The translations under genes and the position numbers were made by a program. Source: Limnephilus marmoratus (lineage: Eukaryota > Arthropoda > Insecta > Trichoptera > Limnephilidae). From it: a stretch of 64,000 nucleotides of DNA. The stretch spans positions 61,112,665 through 61,176,664 of the forward strand of contig OU862906.1 of NCBI GenBank assembly GCA_917880885.1, written 5' to 3'. This document shows, piece by piece, positions 1 through 11,220 of this stretch (the first letter of the stretch is position 1; each line of letters opens with the position of its first letter). Under the pieces are notes generated by a model. The model saw nothing but the letters and a program-made list of their open reading frames with translations, searched no databases and was not told the DNA's origin.

Positions 1-285
1 CTATTAACTTATTTGCAAGTCTGGGTTGAATATTTATTTTTATTTTACCGTAATGAGTGAAACCTTAAATTTTAATACTTAATCTGGGTTAAGTTAAGTC
101 AATAGTTATGTTAATAGTTAAGTCAGGGTAAAATATTTATTTTTATTTTACCCTAATGAGTGAAACCTCAAATTTTAATATTTAATCTGGGTTAAGTTAA
201 GTCAATAGTTAAGTTAATAGTTAAGTCAGGGTAAAATATTTATTTTTATTTTACTCCTGTGAAACCTCAAATTTTAATATTTTTA
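1..285. repeat. 103-bp tandem repeat, about 2.7 copies, cut by window edge
   Basis: The block tatttatttttatttta recurs at 31, 134 and 237, an exact 103-bp period. Each unit ends in a run of gttaagt/caatagtt subrepeats. The array begins before the window, so its full length is unknown. No coding potential. Confidence 0.9.
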
Positions 286-354
286 ATCACTGAAGACAAT
301 GCAAGCAACTCTCAATCGAAAATTTGAAACAGAAAAATTAGAAAACTATATGGT

Positions 355-428
355 GGCATCAAGAAATTGAACCCAGAGTCTGCCTTGCCGGGGCTCTGCT
401 CTACACTGTTTGGGAGTCGCTAATATTG
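355..428 (-). repeat. Degenerate tRNA-like sequence (possible SINE head)
   Basis: On the minus strand a B-box-like GGTTCAATTTC (near 363-373) follows gtagagcagag...ccggcaaggcaga, which resembles a tRNA D arm and anticodon region. The stems do not close well, so this is at best a tRNA-derived SINE remnant. Weak call. Confidence 0.3.
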
Positions 429-839
429 TCTTCAACGATTAAATAATAATTATATTTAAAAGTTCACCTCATGAAAAACATTTATGTAAAATTACCGTAT
501 TTGTTTCTGATGGTGTGTGTTTGTCAAGTATAAGTTGGGTTAATTGCATAACTAAAAGTTACAAATAAAGTCGGTAGTTGTTCTTTACGACCAAACTTTG
601 TATTTCACTGTATAAAAATGGCGGAGGTATTTTTGGCTCCATTTTAGGCGGATGATTATTGTACGCAGTGTGGGTTGTATTGTGTGCAAAAATAGCCTAT
701 TGATACATGCATAGATACCAGAAAACCAATAATTATTTTAAGCCATTGAATACTCTGTTACCAAGAAGTGTGATTTTTTTTTATATGAATACCGCAGTGA
801 TTTGTCCAGACAAGAATGGAAACTGTCGACAATAAAATT

Positions 840-1260
840 TACATAAGATCTTTCGACTCTAATATATCGCCAAATTCAACCCCACGGTTGAATTTGGCAG
901 CCTCTGGCACTTCTGGTCTGGAGCCTTTGGCACCTCTGGTCTGGAGCTCCAAAATACCTGAGAAATACCCTCGACTCTGGTCTGGAGCTCCAAAATACCT
1001 GAGAAATACCCTCGACTCTGTGAGGGTATTTCTCCCATCTGAACAGACGGATTGCAATCTTTAGAGCACAGACGTCGGGTGGGAATCCTATCCTTGTCCC
1101 ACCGGTATTACAATGGAAGATGCTCCGAGGAACTAGCGTCATTGATCCCTTCGGCACCGGTGCGTAGTCGGGAAAAACACCAAACGCGTGCTCAACAAAA
1201 AAAAAATATATATCGACATTAAAAAGGCATCGTAGTTGGTCGCTGTGAAGTAACCGAAGT
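840..1260. repeat. Dispersed repeat Rep-B, copy 1, with 41-bp duplication and hairpin
   Basis: Shares a long collinear stretch with 28510-28800, including gattgcaatctttaga, accggtattacaatggaaga and ggaactagcgtcattg. This copy has a 41-bp direct duplication (ggagctcc at 943 and 984) and a perfect 13-bp inverted repeat, 1001-1013 against 1022-1034. Short open frames here are by-products of the repeat. Family unknown. Confidence 0.75.
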
Positions 1261-1484
1261 TTAGAAATTACCGACATTGTCGATAAAACCGTATCGGTGT
1301 GCTCATGTTAGGGGCCAGAGTATCTGTCTTTGACCACTCGGTCGATCGATAATCGATAATGTCGATAACTAGCCATCGTTATCGAGCACGATTGAGGATC
1401 GGATTATGTACGAACAATTAAATAAATTAAGAACACTTGGTCATTTTGAATTGTTATTTTTTCAACATGTTTATTTAACGAGTA

Positions 1485-1925
1485 AAACCGACTCCAGATA
1501 CTAATATCTACAGCCTGTATGTCTGACGAATATCTACAGCTCATATGTTGAACTAATATCTACGAACTTCAGAGTGTTGACTAATTAATATCTACAGAGC
1601 GTAGGTTGAACTAATATCTACGGAGCGTAGGTTGGATTAATCAGCTAAATGTGTCAAATAGTCCGATATTAGGGATTTTTACATACATACTTACATAAAT
1701 TAAGTTTTTTAAACTGCATACGAAATATTACGTTATTCCAATATGCTATACATAATTGCAAATCCAACCTCTGCCAGTGCTGTAGATATTCGTCAACACT
1801 TTGGTTCTCATAGATATTAATCAACAGTTTGAGCTGTAGATATTCGTCAACACTTTGATTCTCATAGATATTAGTTCGATTTTTTCAGTTTTTGGAATTC
1901 CTGTAGATATTGGTAGACGCCTCCG
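1485..1925. repeat. Foldback made of degenerate ~30-bp subrepeats
   Basis: The left part carries five copies of aatatctac (about 1502, 1528, 1554, 1586, 1611). The right part carries the complement gtagatatt or atagatatt five times (about 1783, 1811, 1836, 1864, 1901). The two sets are opposite in orientation around a 130-bp spacer, giving a foldback with repetitive arms. No target duplication was found. Confidence 0.6.
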
Positions 1926-2014
1926 TAAAACCTCAAATTGTGATATTGTCTTAACGATAAAAGCTTTATCGATCGACCAAACTACATACCCAGGACCCCA
2001 GAGAGGGCAAATAA

Positions 2015-2166
2015 GGGAACGTACCCATACTACGTGACCAACTTTTTGCAATTTTTAACCCCCCCCCGGTGACCAAAATCCTAAGCAACCCGCCGCTCAT
2101 TTGTATGGAGCGTGACATTTTGAAGACCCCCCCCCTAAACGTGTCACGTAGTATGGGTACGTTCCC
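2015..2166. mobile_element. Poly-C MITE, family H2 (GGGAACGTACCCATAC ends), copy 1
   Basis: Perfect terminal inverted repeats GGGAACGTACCCATAC/GTATGGGTACGTTCCC, continuing into ACGTGAC, flanked by TAA on both sides (2012-2014 and 2167-2169). Internal C9-C10 tracts. The 3-bp A/T target duplication fits PIF/Harbinger-type non-autonomous elements (family inference). Other copies: 25972 and 27996. Confidence 0.88.
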
Positions 2167-2570
2167 TAAGTAGATAGTCTCTATCACATTGGTCTCTATG
2201 AGGAAGAATTTCGATGTGTTTGATTAATTTCTCAAGCCTATTCTTAATATTTTATATTAACCAATAACTTGGCTAATTTGTTGTCTATTGTACAATGCCC
2301 ATGTAAAGTTTTTGACCTTCCTGGAGTTTAGTGTACGATTAAATAATTAATTTAGCTTAAATTAAGTGCTCTCCGACAATAATGTGATTTTATGCCATAG
2401 TACTTTTATTTTGGGACCGGCTGGTATCCTTGAGAATAATTTATAGGTTTGGGCGGAAATTTTACGGACTTTTTTTGTCTAATTGTTGGTTGGATAAAAA
2501 TGTTGGTAGACGCATTATGCGATGAATGTACGAGTATTCGTAAAAATGTACACTGGATTTTAATAAAATA

Positions 2571-3329
2571 CTAGCTGACCCGACAAACGTTGTTCTGCCA
2601 TATAAATTATTTCTAGTGAATATTCTGGTTGTTAAATAAAAAATTACGAATGTATTGTAAGTGTGTGGGGATGGGATATATTATGACAGATGAAGAGGAA
2701 TGGAGCGGTGTAGACGATGACAGCGGCCGATAAAAACAAAACCAAAAAAAACCAACTAAATTAGGAAAATGAGAAGAAAATCAATATTGATTTCGAAGAG
2801 CAATTGAGTGTACGATATTTTTTGTCAGTCCGTCTTTAGCCAACACAAATAAACTCGATGGTTTGCTCACGCCGTCACGCGAGAACTTGATGCCGAATGA
2901 AATATCAAAATGACGCGACGCTTCTCGTGAATGTCTTGCGCATGTTAGGATGAAATTTCGATGAGGCGGACATATCGCCATCTGTCATTCAACGACATAA
3001 ATAATTTCGTTCTGTTTGAAATACGAAAGACGATTAAATTTGTTCATACAAAAATACTTACATCGCGATTAAATGGGAGGATGGGGGTAGAAAGGTTAAA
3101 TTTGGAGTTATAAGTATTTTATGATGCCACATTAAAAAAAATTGAAAAAATTTGTTTGTCAAAAAATTGTTTTTTTTTCTGGATAGGGATACCCTAATCA
3201 CCTAGCGGTATGAAATATACTTTTAAACCTATTCTCATACCTACCAAATATGAATAAAAATTGGTCAAGCTGTTTTGGAGGAGTGCGACAACGAACACAG
3301 TGACATGAGAGTTTTATATATATCTAAGA
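2571..3329 (-). mobile_element. Helitron 1, non-autonomous
   Basis: Read on the minus strand it starts with TC (TCTTAGATATATATAAAA, ending at 3329) and ends with CTAG (2571-2574). It sits between a host A and T (minus strand: A complementary to t3330, T complementary to a2570), as Helitrons do. The 3' end gtcgggtcagCTAG is shared with the three other Helitrons in this window. It contains the last codons of a Helitron helicase ORF, so it descends from an autonomous element. Helitrons make no target duplication and have no inverted repeats, consistent with what is seen. Confidence 0.85.
2781..2858 (-). pseudogene. Helitron Rep/helicase C-terminal remnant
   Basis: The frame ending at 2781 reads SSLFVLAKDGLTKNIVHSI plus a few residues and a stop. 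LFVLA-x-DG-x-TKNIV is the end of the helicase domain in Helitron replicases as I recall it. Only about 25 codons remain; the upstream reading is unrelated. Helitron 4 carries a matching tail at 52225-52293 (VLFVLAKDGLPKNIVHSIAL), which supports common descent. No function is expected. Confidence 0.65.
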
Positions 3330-3669
3330 TTTATCAAAAGTTGAGATAAGTATATGGAGTGTTGTCATCCAGCAGGTTTTCAAAGACTTTCGGAAACAAT
3401 AGCTTAGTACCTACCTAATAATATTAATGGCAATTCACACGCGGTAGAAGTGAAACCTTCAGAAATCTAAAGTAGACAAGATTTTTTCTATATTTTTGTC
3501 GTCGAATTCGAATGCACCTGTACATTTGGTCATCTTATCAGTATTTGTGTTTTCTTCTTCGGTGTCGCTAGATGTCACTTTCTTTTATATTTTCTTTTTG
3601 CCTGTTCATTTTGGAATGCTTTGAAGTTTTGATATTGATTTAACAAAAAAAAATATTTTTTCTTTTTTT

Positions 3670-3785
3670 TGGATGTCGTAGGATTCGATCCTTGGTGGGC
3701 TTGGTGGTCCGCTGAATGTCTGGCAGCTGAGGTTCGTCAGGCGCTTTATACCACTAGGCCAAAGGAGACTTGCGTGGGACCGTGG
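3670..3785 (-). repeat. tRNA-derived SINE-like sequence
   Basis: The minus strand shows an A-box-like TGGCCTAGTGGT (3750-3761) and a near-perfect B box GGATCGAATCC (3681-3691). The spacing of about 60 bp is too long for a simple tRNA, so a SINE head or pseudo-tRNA with an insertion is more likely. An upstream T/A-rich run (3645-3670) could be the tail. Confidence 0.45.
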
Positions 3786-4068
3786 ATTTATCATATTATA
3801 TTGGAACCGAGTACCCGTGAAATAAATAAATATTAAATTGCTATCTCATTCTCTCGCAGGCTAAATCCTATAAAATTGATGAATATGTTCGTCTCTTTTT
3901 AGTGTATCTCACTTCCGTTTCATCAAGCTTCAAATCACAACGGTGCTAAAGAAGTTTACACTACAAAAAAGGTTTTTGGATTATTCAATGCAGGCATTGG
4001 ATATTTTTAGTTGGAAACCTTACGGAAATTGGATGATGACTGATGACACTAGGTAGATGTCTTTGTAA

Positions 4069-4344
4069 GGGGTCGTCCATTAATCACGTGATGTTTTTTA
4101 GCAACTTTTTAACCCCCCTCCCCCCTTGGTGATATGTGGTGAGGTTTTAGACTAACCCCCCCCCCCCCCCCAAAATCACCTGTATTTTTTTAGTACAAAG
4201 TATTTTGAAATTTTCAGAACATTATCACGAAAAATAAATACACGTGATATCTCATTATACCCCCCCCCCCCCTGGTGATATTTCGTAATTTTTTCCGACC
4301 CCCCCCCCGCCCTTTCGAGCCTCGTGTGATTAATGGACGACCCC
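4069..4344. mobile_element. Poly-C MITE, family H1 (GGGGTCGTCCATTAATCACG ends), copy 1
   Basis: Inverted ends GGGGTCGTCCATTAATCACG and the matching GTGATTAATGGACGACCCC, flanked by TAA (4066-4068, 4345-4347). The interior has four poly-C runs of 7-15 bases next to gtgatat and cacgtgat motifs. Non-autonomous PIF/Harbinger-like by target duplication (inference). Copies at 20618 and 35118 have AAA and TTT duplications. Confidence 0.9.
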
Positions 4345-6836
4345 TAAGATCTACTAAATGCGTTTTCTAAAAGACAATATTTTAGAAACTTGTTGTTTCA
4401 TCATTTTCTAGTTGGTGGTAAATTGGCAAACAGATGCACATATGTTGAACATATCCGCTAGTCAAATTTAATATTCCACGTGTATTAAATGATTTATTTG
4501 TTTAAAGGTATTAATTTGCCAAAATCAAGTTCCAATAAAACTATCAGAGATTTAGAAAATCTCTTGTATTTTAAGATTTCATGGGATCTGTGTTAATTTT
4601 CAAAATTTAACTAAGCTTGTCTTGGAATATATCAAAGCCACATAAATATTCAAATGAGCTTTTAATGGGTGTGATGTCACAGCTGTTGTCATAAAAGACG
4701 GATGGCTTTCTTATTTGGGACTATGTGGAATATTTTGTAATGCTTTTGATATTCCCGAAATGTATTATTATTTTAATATTATTTATTCTTTGATTTTTTT
4801 TGAATATTCTAAATAAATGCTAAAAGTGTGGATTATATAAAAAAAAACTCATTTTGCGATCATCTCGTGACAAGTTCCAAAATACAAAACGCGGGAAATA
4901 TGATGGGTTCCTCTATCACAACCAGTGGAGGTTCATGCTATGAGACAGGGGAGGCTGTTCCTCCCCATTAAAATAGAGAAGAAAAGAGAAAAAGATAAAC
5001 GATACAAGTATCTATTCATACGAAAAAAAATGAAACTTTAATTTAAATGTTACCAAATTATAAATTAAATAAGTCTTAAAGTTACTTCAATTTAAATCTT
5101 TCTAATGAATATATTTTATATGGATTGGTTTCCGTTATATGATGTAACTCATCACATGCATCGGTGCAACGCGCCCTACTACGCAACGCAGTACGTACCT
5201 ACAATAATAATACGCTAGAGTGGCTAGAGAGGCAGAGATAGGGCCCGCCTCCGAGAACCGACGATTCCGTGTAAGCGGAGGGAAGTGGGGAAGTCACATG
5301 GAATTAAAATGTACGATAGCCATTGCGCGGTCGCGCGTTGTTTGTTTTGAGGCGCGCCTCACATTTACAATTAGCTCTATTGACCAAGTTTAATTCGGTT
5401 TTGTAATAATTTTTGATAGTACCTACGCTGTAGAAGGTAACTACGGAGTACGACTATTTTGATAAATTTAGCTAGCGAATTTGTAATTGACGGTCTTTCC
5501 TATGTTTGCAAATTATTATTACACTTTGACGTAAGTAATAGTTACAGTTCCATTATTTTTTGCAGGTATAGGTAGGTGTAGCCCACAATTCAACCCCGCT
5601 AACCACCATACTTATAATGAACGGGTTGCATTCGTTGGCACAAAGGCAATAAGTGTTAGTGCAGCGTTAGTTCTACCGGTATCTCCAAGGAAAGTGTTTA
5701 GAAAAACTTTCGTTTTTAATTCCTTTAGTACCTGCAGATATGCCAAAGCATGCCCAGCATTCGCACACGTTTGGGGAGTGTGGGGGTAACATTATATTTC
5801 CTCCCTCCTACAAAATTGGTACCCTCAAGAATTAAGTTCAGACTTTTATGTTCAATTCAATTTATTTATTCTTTCAAAAACATTGCAAAATTTACCTTTT
5901 AATGTATTTTTAATAATATATGTTCTGTGTAACAGTATTACACAGAACATAAATGGTAGGCATAAAAACAACATTCAAAAGAACCTCCGCCCAGTATCTA
6001 GAAAATGAATTTTCTGAAGTTTAATGCAATAGCACATTATTTATAGGCAATTAAAATGATGAACACCTCTCATACGTAAAAGTGATCAAAGTAAATTTTA
6101 ACGTAAGCCATTCCAAAAAAACTTACCAAGTTGATAAAAAATACAAAAAACTTGTGTAAAACATCCCCGAATTAACGAAATGTATTCATAATAAGTTAAT
6201 TAGTATGCGTTATTGTACCCACATATTATAAAGGATTTCATTAAGTAATACATAAATAGATCTAATGTTAAGGTAGGCGATTTCTTGAAATGTTAGTATT
6301 CAATTTAAATACACGGAAATTTTCCGTTTCAGGTTTTTTCACGATTTATGACCCAAAAAAAAAACTTGGCTAATGTTGCTAGCTGATGTAGGTCAGACAT
6401 TACGTGTGCTCTGCTCTGACAGCATGTCTACGAATACACGTAGATTCAGATATAGTACAGCAAAGCATATTTTTATTATAGGCACTGGGGACTGGGGACA
6501 CAAGTTGTTGGTTGTCCATCTAAATTTTTTGGAAAGAGTTGTGGTAGTGCGAATGAAATAAATTGGCCGTGGCGTTTGTCGCAGACGCTGGTTTTGATAT
6601 AATTTGTAGATATGTTCGTGATTTATTAGCTTTTGTAGTTATGATAATTAATGATGAATAGCTTAGTTTTAAAAAATCGTGTTTCAGAAAGTCATTACGC
6701 TCTTGTTATTCTTCTTAATTATACAGGGTTGCAATCTACCTAAAACCTTATAAAATACGTACTATTCATGAAAGATTTATTCTTTCAAATTTAAAGTTCT
6801 AAGAAAAAATAATCCTATGGCAGAAAAATAGACTAA
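4345..6836. other. Non-coding interval, possible old hAT-like fragment
   Basis: No gene seen. Near 4923 cagtggaggttc and near 5985 gaacctccgcccagta could be decayed CAGNGG-type hAT ends, but no 8-bp duplication was found. A locally GC-richer stretch lies at about 5160-5370. The only crisp structure is the hairpin at 5919-5951. Confidence 0.35.
5919..5951. repeat. Perfect 14-bp hairpin
   Basis: tatgttctgtgtaa (5919-5932), spacer cagta, then ttacacagaacata (5938-5951). Arms match perfectly. Function unknown; not a terminator in any gene context seen here. Confidence 0.7.
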
Positions 6837-7465
6837 ACTAACTAACTAACTAACCATCACGCCGTTTCCCCGCAGGGGTAGGCAGAGAGGACGGACCGCC
6901 AAACATCCCGGTCTTGGCACACATTCCTTGCCTCGTTTACATTCATACAACGTCTCATACATTCTCTTCTATTATTCTGACTCTTGACATGGCCCGACTC
7001 AAGTATCTGATTCACTTGGTCGTGCCATGTCTTTCTTGGGCGTCCTCGACTTCTTCTACCATTCACATTTGCTTCATATATTCTCCTTACACTCCTTTCC
7101 TCGTTCATTCGCTCTACATGCCCAAACCATCGGAGCGTTCCTTTCTTGATCTTACTCATCACGCTTACATCAGCCTTGCATTCTTTGCGGATTTCCACAT
7201 TTCTCACACGATCATACATGGTTTTACCACACATACGCCTCAGGGATCTCATTTCTACAGCGTTCAGTCTACTTTCATCCTTCCTCTGCCAGTTCCATGC
7301 CTCACTGCCATACATCAGGGTAGGTACCAGTACTCCATTATGGACGGCCAGTTTCGCGTCTTTGGACAGTTTTTTGTTGCTGCCAACGGCGTTCAGTCCT
7401 CCATTAATAGAGTTACCTGCATTCACCCTTCTTTCAATATCTCTATCAGCCTTCCCATCTCTCGT
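6837..7465 (-). mobile_element. RTE-like non-LTR retrotransposon, 5'-truncated
   Basis: Inserted in minus orientation. The target duplication is 13 bp, aaaaatagactaa, at 6824-6836 and 7466-7478. The 3' end (low coordinates) is a short actaact microsatellite rather than polyA, as is usual for RTE elements. The body is the end of the reverse-transcriptase ORF. A more decayed copy of the same 3' end lies at 39374-39785. Confidence 0.9.
6857..7464 (-). pseudogene. RTE reverse transcriptase, C-terminal part
   Basis: The open frame runs from the truncation point to a stop at 6857-6859, about 200 codons, with no in-frame stop. It holds the post-RT region typical of RTE ORFs as recalled: ERRVNAGNSINGGL, LMYGSEAWNW, a basic RSLRRMCG stretch, LRWFGHVERM, then NGRRSRGRPRKTWHDQV and DRDVWRSV. 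The FADD-type catalytic palm motif and the endonuclease are missing through 5' truncation, so the protein cannot act. The internal Met is not a natural start. The intact reading frame suggests a fairly recent insertion. Confidence 0.9.
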
Positions 7466-7478
7466 AAAAATAGACTAA

Positions 7479-9829
7479 GAAAATTGTAATCAATAAAAAT
7501 AATAAAAATAAAACTTTATGGTTTTTCTTTCGGTTCCAAAATTTCAATAAATATTTTTAAAAATTAATGGGTAATAATATGCCAACCTATATATGTCTTT
7601 TGGACGATCGCAAAAAGTGGTTCTGAATATCTCAAAATTACTGTTTGCACATTACCTACTAGAGGTAGGTATTCAGTTTTGTTATATTCATCTCACCAGG
7701 ATTTTTCTTTGTGGATTCCATTGAATAATACCAAGCCCTAATAATGCCAAGAAAGAAAACAAATGAATGACTTTTTAGCATCGCATAGTTGCACTCTACT
7801 CTTGCAATCGCGCATCCCTTGCCTTAGACAGAGATCAGAATAGTTTCGTGCCTTCGTTCTTTCTTTAAAACAATGTTAAATTTTTATTGTCTGTCCAGTT
7901 TAACGTGTGACACCGTTGTTGACAAACCATTTCTTTTGAACTGTCAATCGGCTAGTTATAAAATGTTAGCTTGAAAACAATATAAAGCTTATCAAATAAA
8001 CAGTCAAGGTGTCGCGTTAGTCTTCAGCCAACGAGTGAAAAGGTGTTTCGCATAAAAAAAATACAGCTGGGACATCTTTTAACACAAGTGTAAGTTTACG
8101 AAACTATTCCTGTCAAACATTTTTCAATTAATTTAATTATTAAGAAATATTTTAGCGTACGAAATTTAAGTACGTTATTATTTAAGAGCGTTTAACCAGC
8201 CAGCGGACGAAAATCCACATTTCGTCGACAATTGTTCTTACGATCGTGCAGGGCGGTTACAATGAGAAAGATTAATTATTCTCCATACCAGCTTTTTTAA
8301 ATTTTAACTCAATATCGAATTTATTTCAATTCAAATTAGCTTAAATTTATACCTTCATCCAAAAATGCTGAAAGGCGTGATGATAAAACTATTAAAATTA
8401 TGTACTTTTTGTAGATATTTTTTGATTATAAGTATTTGTCATTTTTCAAAAATGTCTAAATTTAATAAGAATGTTAAAAAAATCTGAAATATATTAGTTT
8501 GTAAGTGCGCAAATAAATACACAAATGGACCAATTTTCGTCACACATGTACGTACATATTTTTTAATGATTTTATTGAAACTAAAATTAAAATTCTAAAA
8601 CATGCGTTTTCTAGATAATGTATTGATTTATTTTACTGCATGATTATATTATTTGAAATGGGTGTGGTATAATACAAAATCTTTTTTGAAAATTTAACAA
8701 ATCTGCCAACGACCTACGGAATAACCTTATTATACTAAAAAATAATTTTTTTTCTCAAAATTTATTACATGCGAATGCTAGATAAAAGAACAATCTTTCG
8801 AAATCCATTTATAATTTTTTGTGGAAAAGAGTCAATACGTCTAAAATCTGATTTGAAAATGACATATTTCTGGTTTTCTCTGGTAATGCCCTCTTGATGT
8901 TGTATTCACCGAGGCTCTTATTCATTATGCCAAATTTTATAAATATTTGCACTGAACAATATAAACTCAGAAGCTCAGCGAAAATCAGCCCCGCGGCATG
9001 GGGCTAATATATTTTGCTGTAATGATTTATTTTTACTTATATCAATGATCAAATATTTATGATTGATATTTATATTTACATTCAAAGAAATATTAATTAC
9101 GCTCCATTCAGTGTTTTATCATGAACCGGCAATTCATATTTAAGACCGTTGTACAAAAAGGTTAAGTTTTTCAAGGAAAATTATTTTCTTTTTTTTTACT
9201 GAATTATTGTTGAAAGTTCATACCCAAGTTGCGTCACGTTTAAAATTTCAAAGCTATGCTACCTGAGGGATGGAAGTCAACCAAGAACTCTTCTGTATTC
9301 TAAACACTTAGAAGAACATTTCGTCAACAGAACATAGAATATAACACGATTGATGAAGCAGTTCCCACAACATTGTATTTATTTAGCCATAATTATGATT
9401 AATAGGTCATGGAGGCACTGCTGAAAACCAGCCACATTCCAGGAGAAATCCTGAATATACCTATAGCTGAACAGTGACCTTTTTGTCAGTAGAATCAATG
9501 AAAAATAAACAGAATTATAAAAAAGTGTATTGATGAATGAATGTTTTTATTATAATTATTATTAACATTATATTAAAACATAAATAAAAAATACAAGTTT
9601 TATGAAAAATGAACGCTTTATGAAAATTGATTATAATTCCCTTGATATTTATTACGGTTTACTAAACTTATCAAAATAATTATTTTAATTACATTTACAA
9701 TACTCCACAAATACATATACAGTACTTTACAAACAAAAATATGTTTTATTTGTACGATAAGTAATAAAGAATTGTTACTACCCTCAAATTTTAAATCAAT
9801 TGTCGAGCCACTAAATAATAACCATGGAA
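7479..9829. other. Non-coding interval
   Basis: AT-rich sequence with no recognisable ORF or repeat copy. The only candidate feature is a promoter-like segment near 7950-8095. Confidence 0.5.
7957..8095 (+). promoter_or_regulatory. Possible promoter and non-coding first exon
   Basis: ttataaaat (7957) and tataaag (7981) are TATA-like. About 30 bp beyond the second lies acagtcaagg, an Inr-like context, and a consensus splice donor AAGT|GTAAGT follows at 8086-8095. Together these could be a 5' UTR exon of a host gene whose remaining exons lie outside. Each motif is short and may be chance. Confidence 0.2.
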
Positions 9830-10430
9830 ACGGTTCGTCGTTGCGGCAAAGGAACTCCTTCAACCATTCTCTTCTGATCCGATCTGCTAAGCAGCTGGTG
9901 GGTAGATGTATCCGCAGCCCAGACCCAGACAAACCTCACACCATCAACCCGGGCGCGTATTTACAAAACCTATACCGATTCAGTCGCGGTAACGACAATT
10001 AACATTTTAAATATACCTCTATATTGGTTATTTTTTATCACATTGCAAACACAAAAATTGTTCTAAAATCTAGATAAAATAATCTTTCTGATGTGTTTAT
10101 TAGAAAATAATAATTTTATTTCTAAATGTTTAAATTTTAATATTATTCCCATATATTGTAAATACACCTCTATATTGATAATTTTTTATCACTTTGCAAA
10201 AACAAAAATTGTTCTAAAATTTAGATAAAATAATCTTTTCAATGCGTATATTAGAAATTAATAATTTTATTTCTAAATACTTAAATTTTAATATTGAAAA
10301 TTTAAAGTGACTGAAACGCGGTAGGGATTGTAAATACGCAACCCGGGCACCCCTGCTAAATCACCAAACCTAGCGAACCATTTGGGGTGACCTGTGGCAG
10401 AGGAGGCGTTTGGACAGAATGTTTTGTCGG
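9830..10430 (-). repeat. Rep-A copy, decayed, split by an insertion
   Basis: Minus-strand match to the 5' half of Rep-A: gcccgggt... and the block ggtcaccccaaatggttcgc (complement of 10360-10385). The copy is interrupted at aacccgggc by the element at 9955-10339; pieces are 9830-9954 and 10340-10430. Left limit approximate. Confidence 0.6.
9955..10339. mobile_element. 385-bp DNA element with 9-bp target duplication
   Basis: Terminal inverted repeats GCGTATTTACAA/TTGTAAATACGC flanked by aacccgggc at 9946-9954 and 10340-10348. The inside is a diverged direct duplication of about 150 bp (two blocks starting acctctatattg, at 10014 and 10166). A 9-bp duplication suggests a Mutator-like group, but the TIR is too short to be sure. 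Non-coding. Confidence 0.85.
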
Positions 10431-10762
10431 TATGCCAGTCCTTCTCTTAAGTATTTTATTTAGTCATTGGTGGAATCACAAGTCATTCACCTTATTTTGA
10501 AAGCTTTCAGATGAGCCGACAATTCATTATTTCTCTCACTTCCATTGCTTCTTGCAGATTTATTTTGACCGTGTCCCTTATTGTTGAGGTATTATTTAAA
10601 AATACATGTGTAAGACATATTTATGTGAAATTTGTTCAAACCTTTATGATTTTAAATAATTTGTCAACATGCTCTATAAATTGTACAGGAGAACGTATTT
10701 TATTTTATTAATGAAATAATTAAAAATACTTTGTTTTTACCACAATAAACTTTATTTAAAAG

Positions 10763-10799
10763 TCAACATGTTTCAAGAACGATGTTCTCTTCATCAGGA
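10763..10799 (-). ncRNA. Hammerhead-like ribozyme motif, left arm
   Basis: The complement reads CCTGATGA, stem II GAGAAC-ATC-GTTCTT, then GAAACATGTTGA. It is the mirror copy of the motif at 11221-11257 and has the same strengths and the same unpaired base before stem II. Confidence 0.55.
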
Positions 10800-11220
10800 C
10801 ATATAACGTACTAAAACTAAATGATCGAACATAGAAGACAGGTGTGGGTAGAAATGGAATTAGTGGGGGAGGAGAGAGGTGGAAAGGGGAGGTTCTTAGA
10901 AAAGCAACAAGGGGGAGGGGGGGGAGAGGTGGAAAGGGGGGTGCTTAGAAGAACAAAGACAAAAATTACAATGGAAATATGTTTAAGATAGGGTTATTCA
11001 CAAAATTAATAACCCTAATCAATAACCCTATCTTAAACATATTTCCATTGTAATTTTTGTCTTTGTTCTTCTAAGCACCCCCCTTTCCACCTCTCCCCCT
11101 CCCCCTCCCCCTTGTTGCTCTTCTAAGCACCTCCCCTTTTCACCTCTCTCCTCCCCCACTATCCATTTCTACCCACACCTGTCTTCTATGTTCGATCATT
11201 TAGTTTTAGTACATTATATG

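Noticed and set aside
4923..5998. Possible hAT element with cagtggagg / cctccgcccagta ends
   Set aside because: Ends match poorly and no 8-bp duplication was seen.
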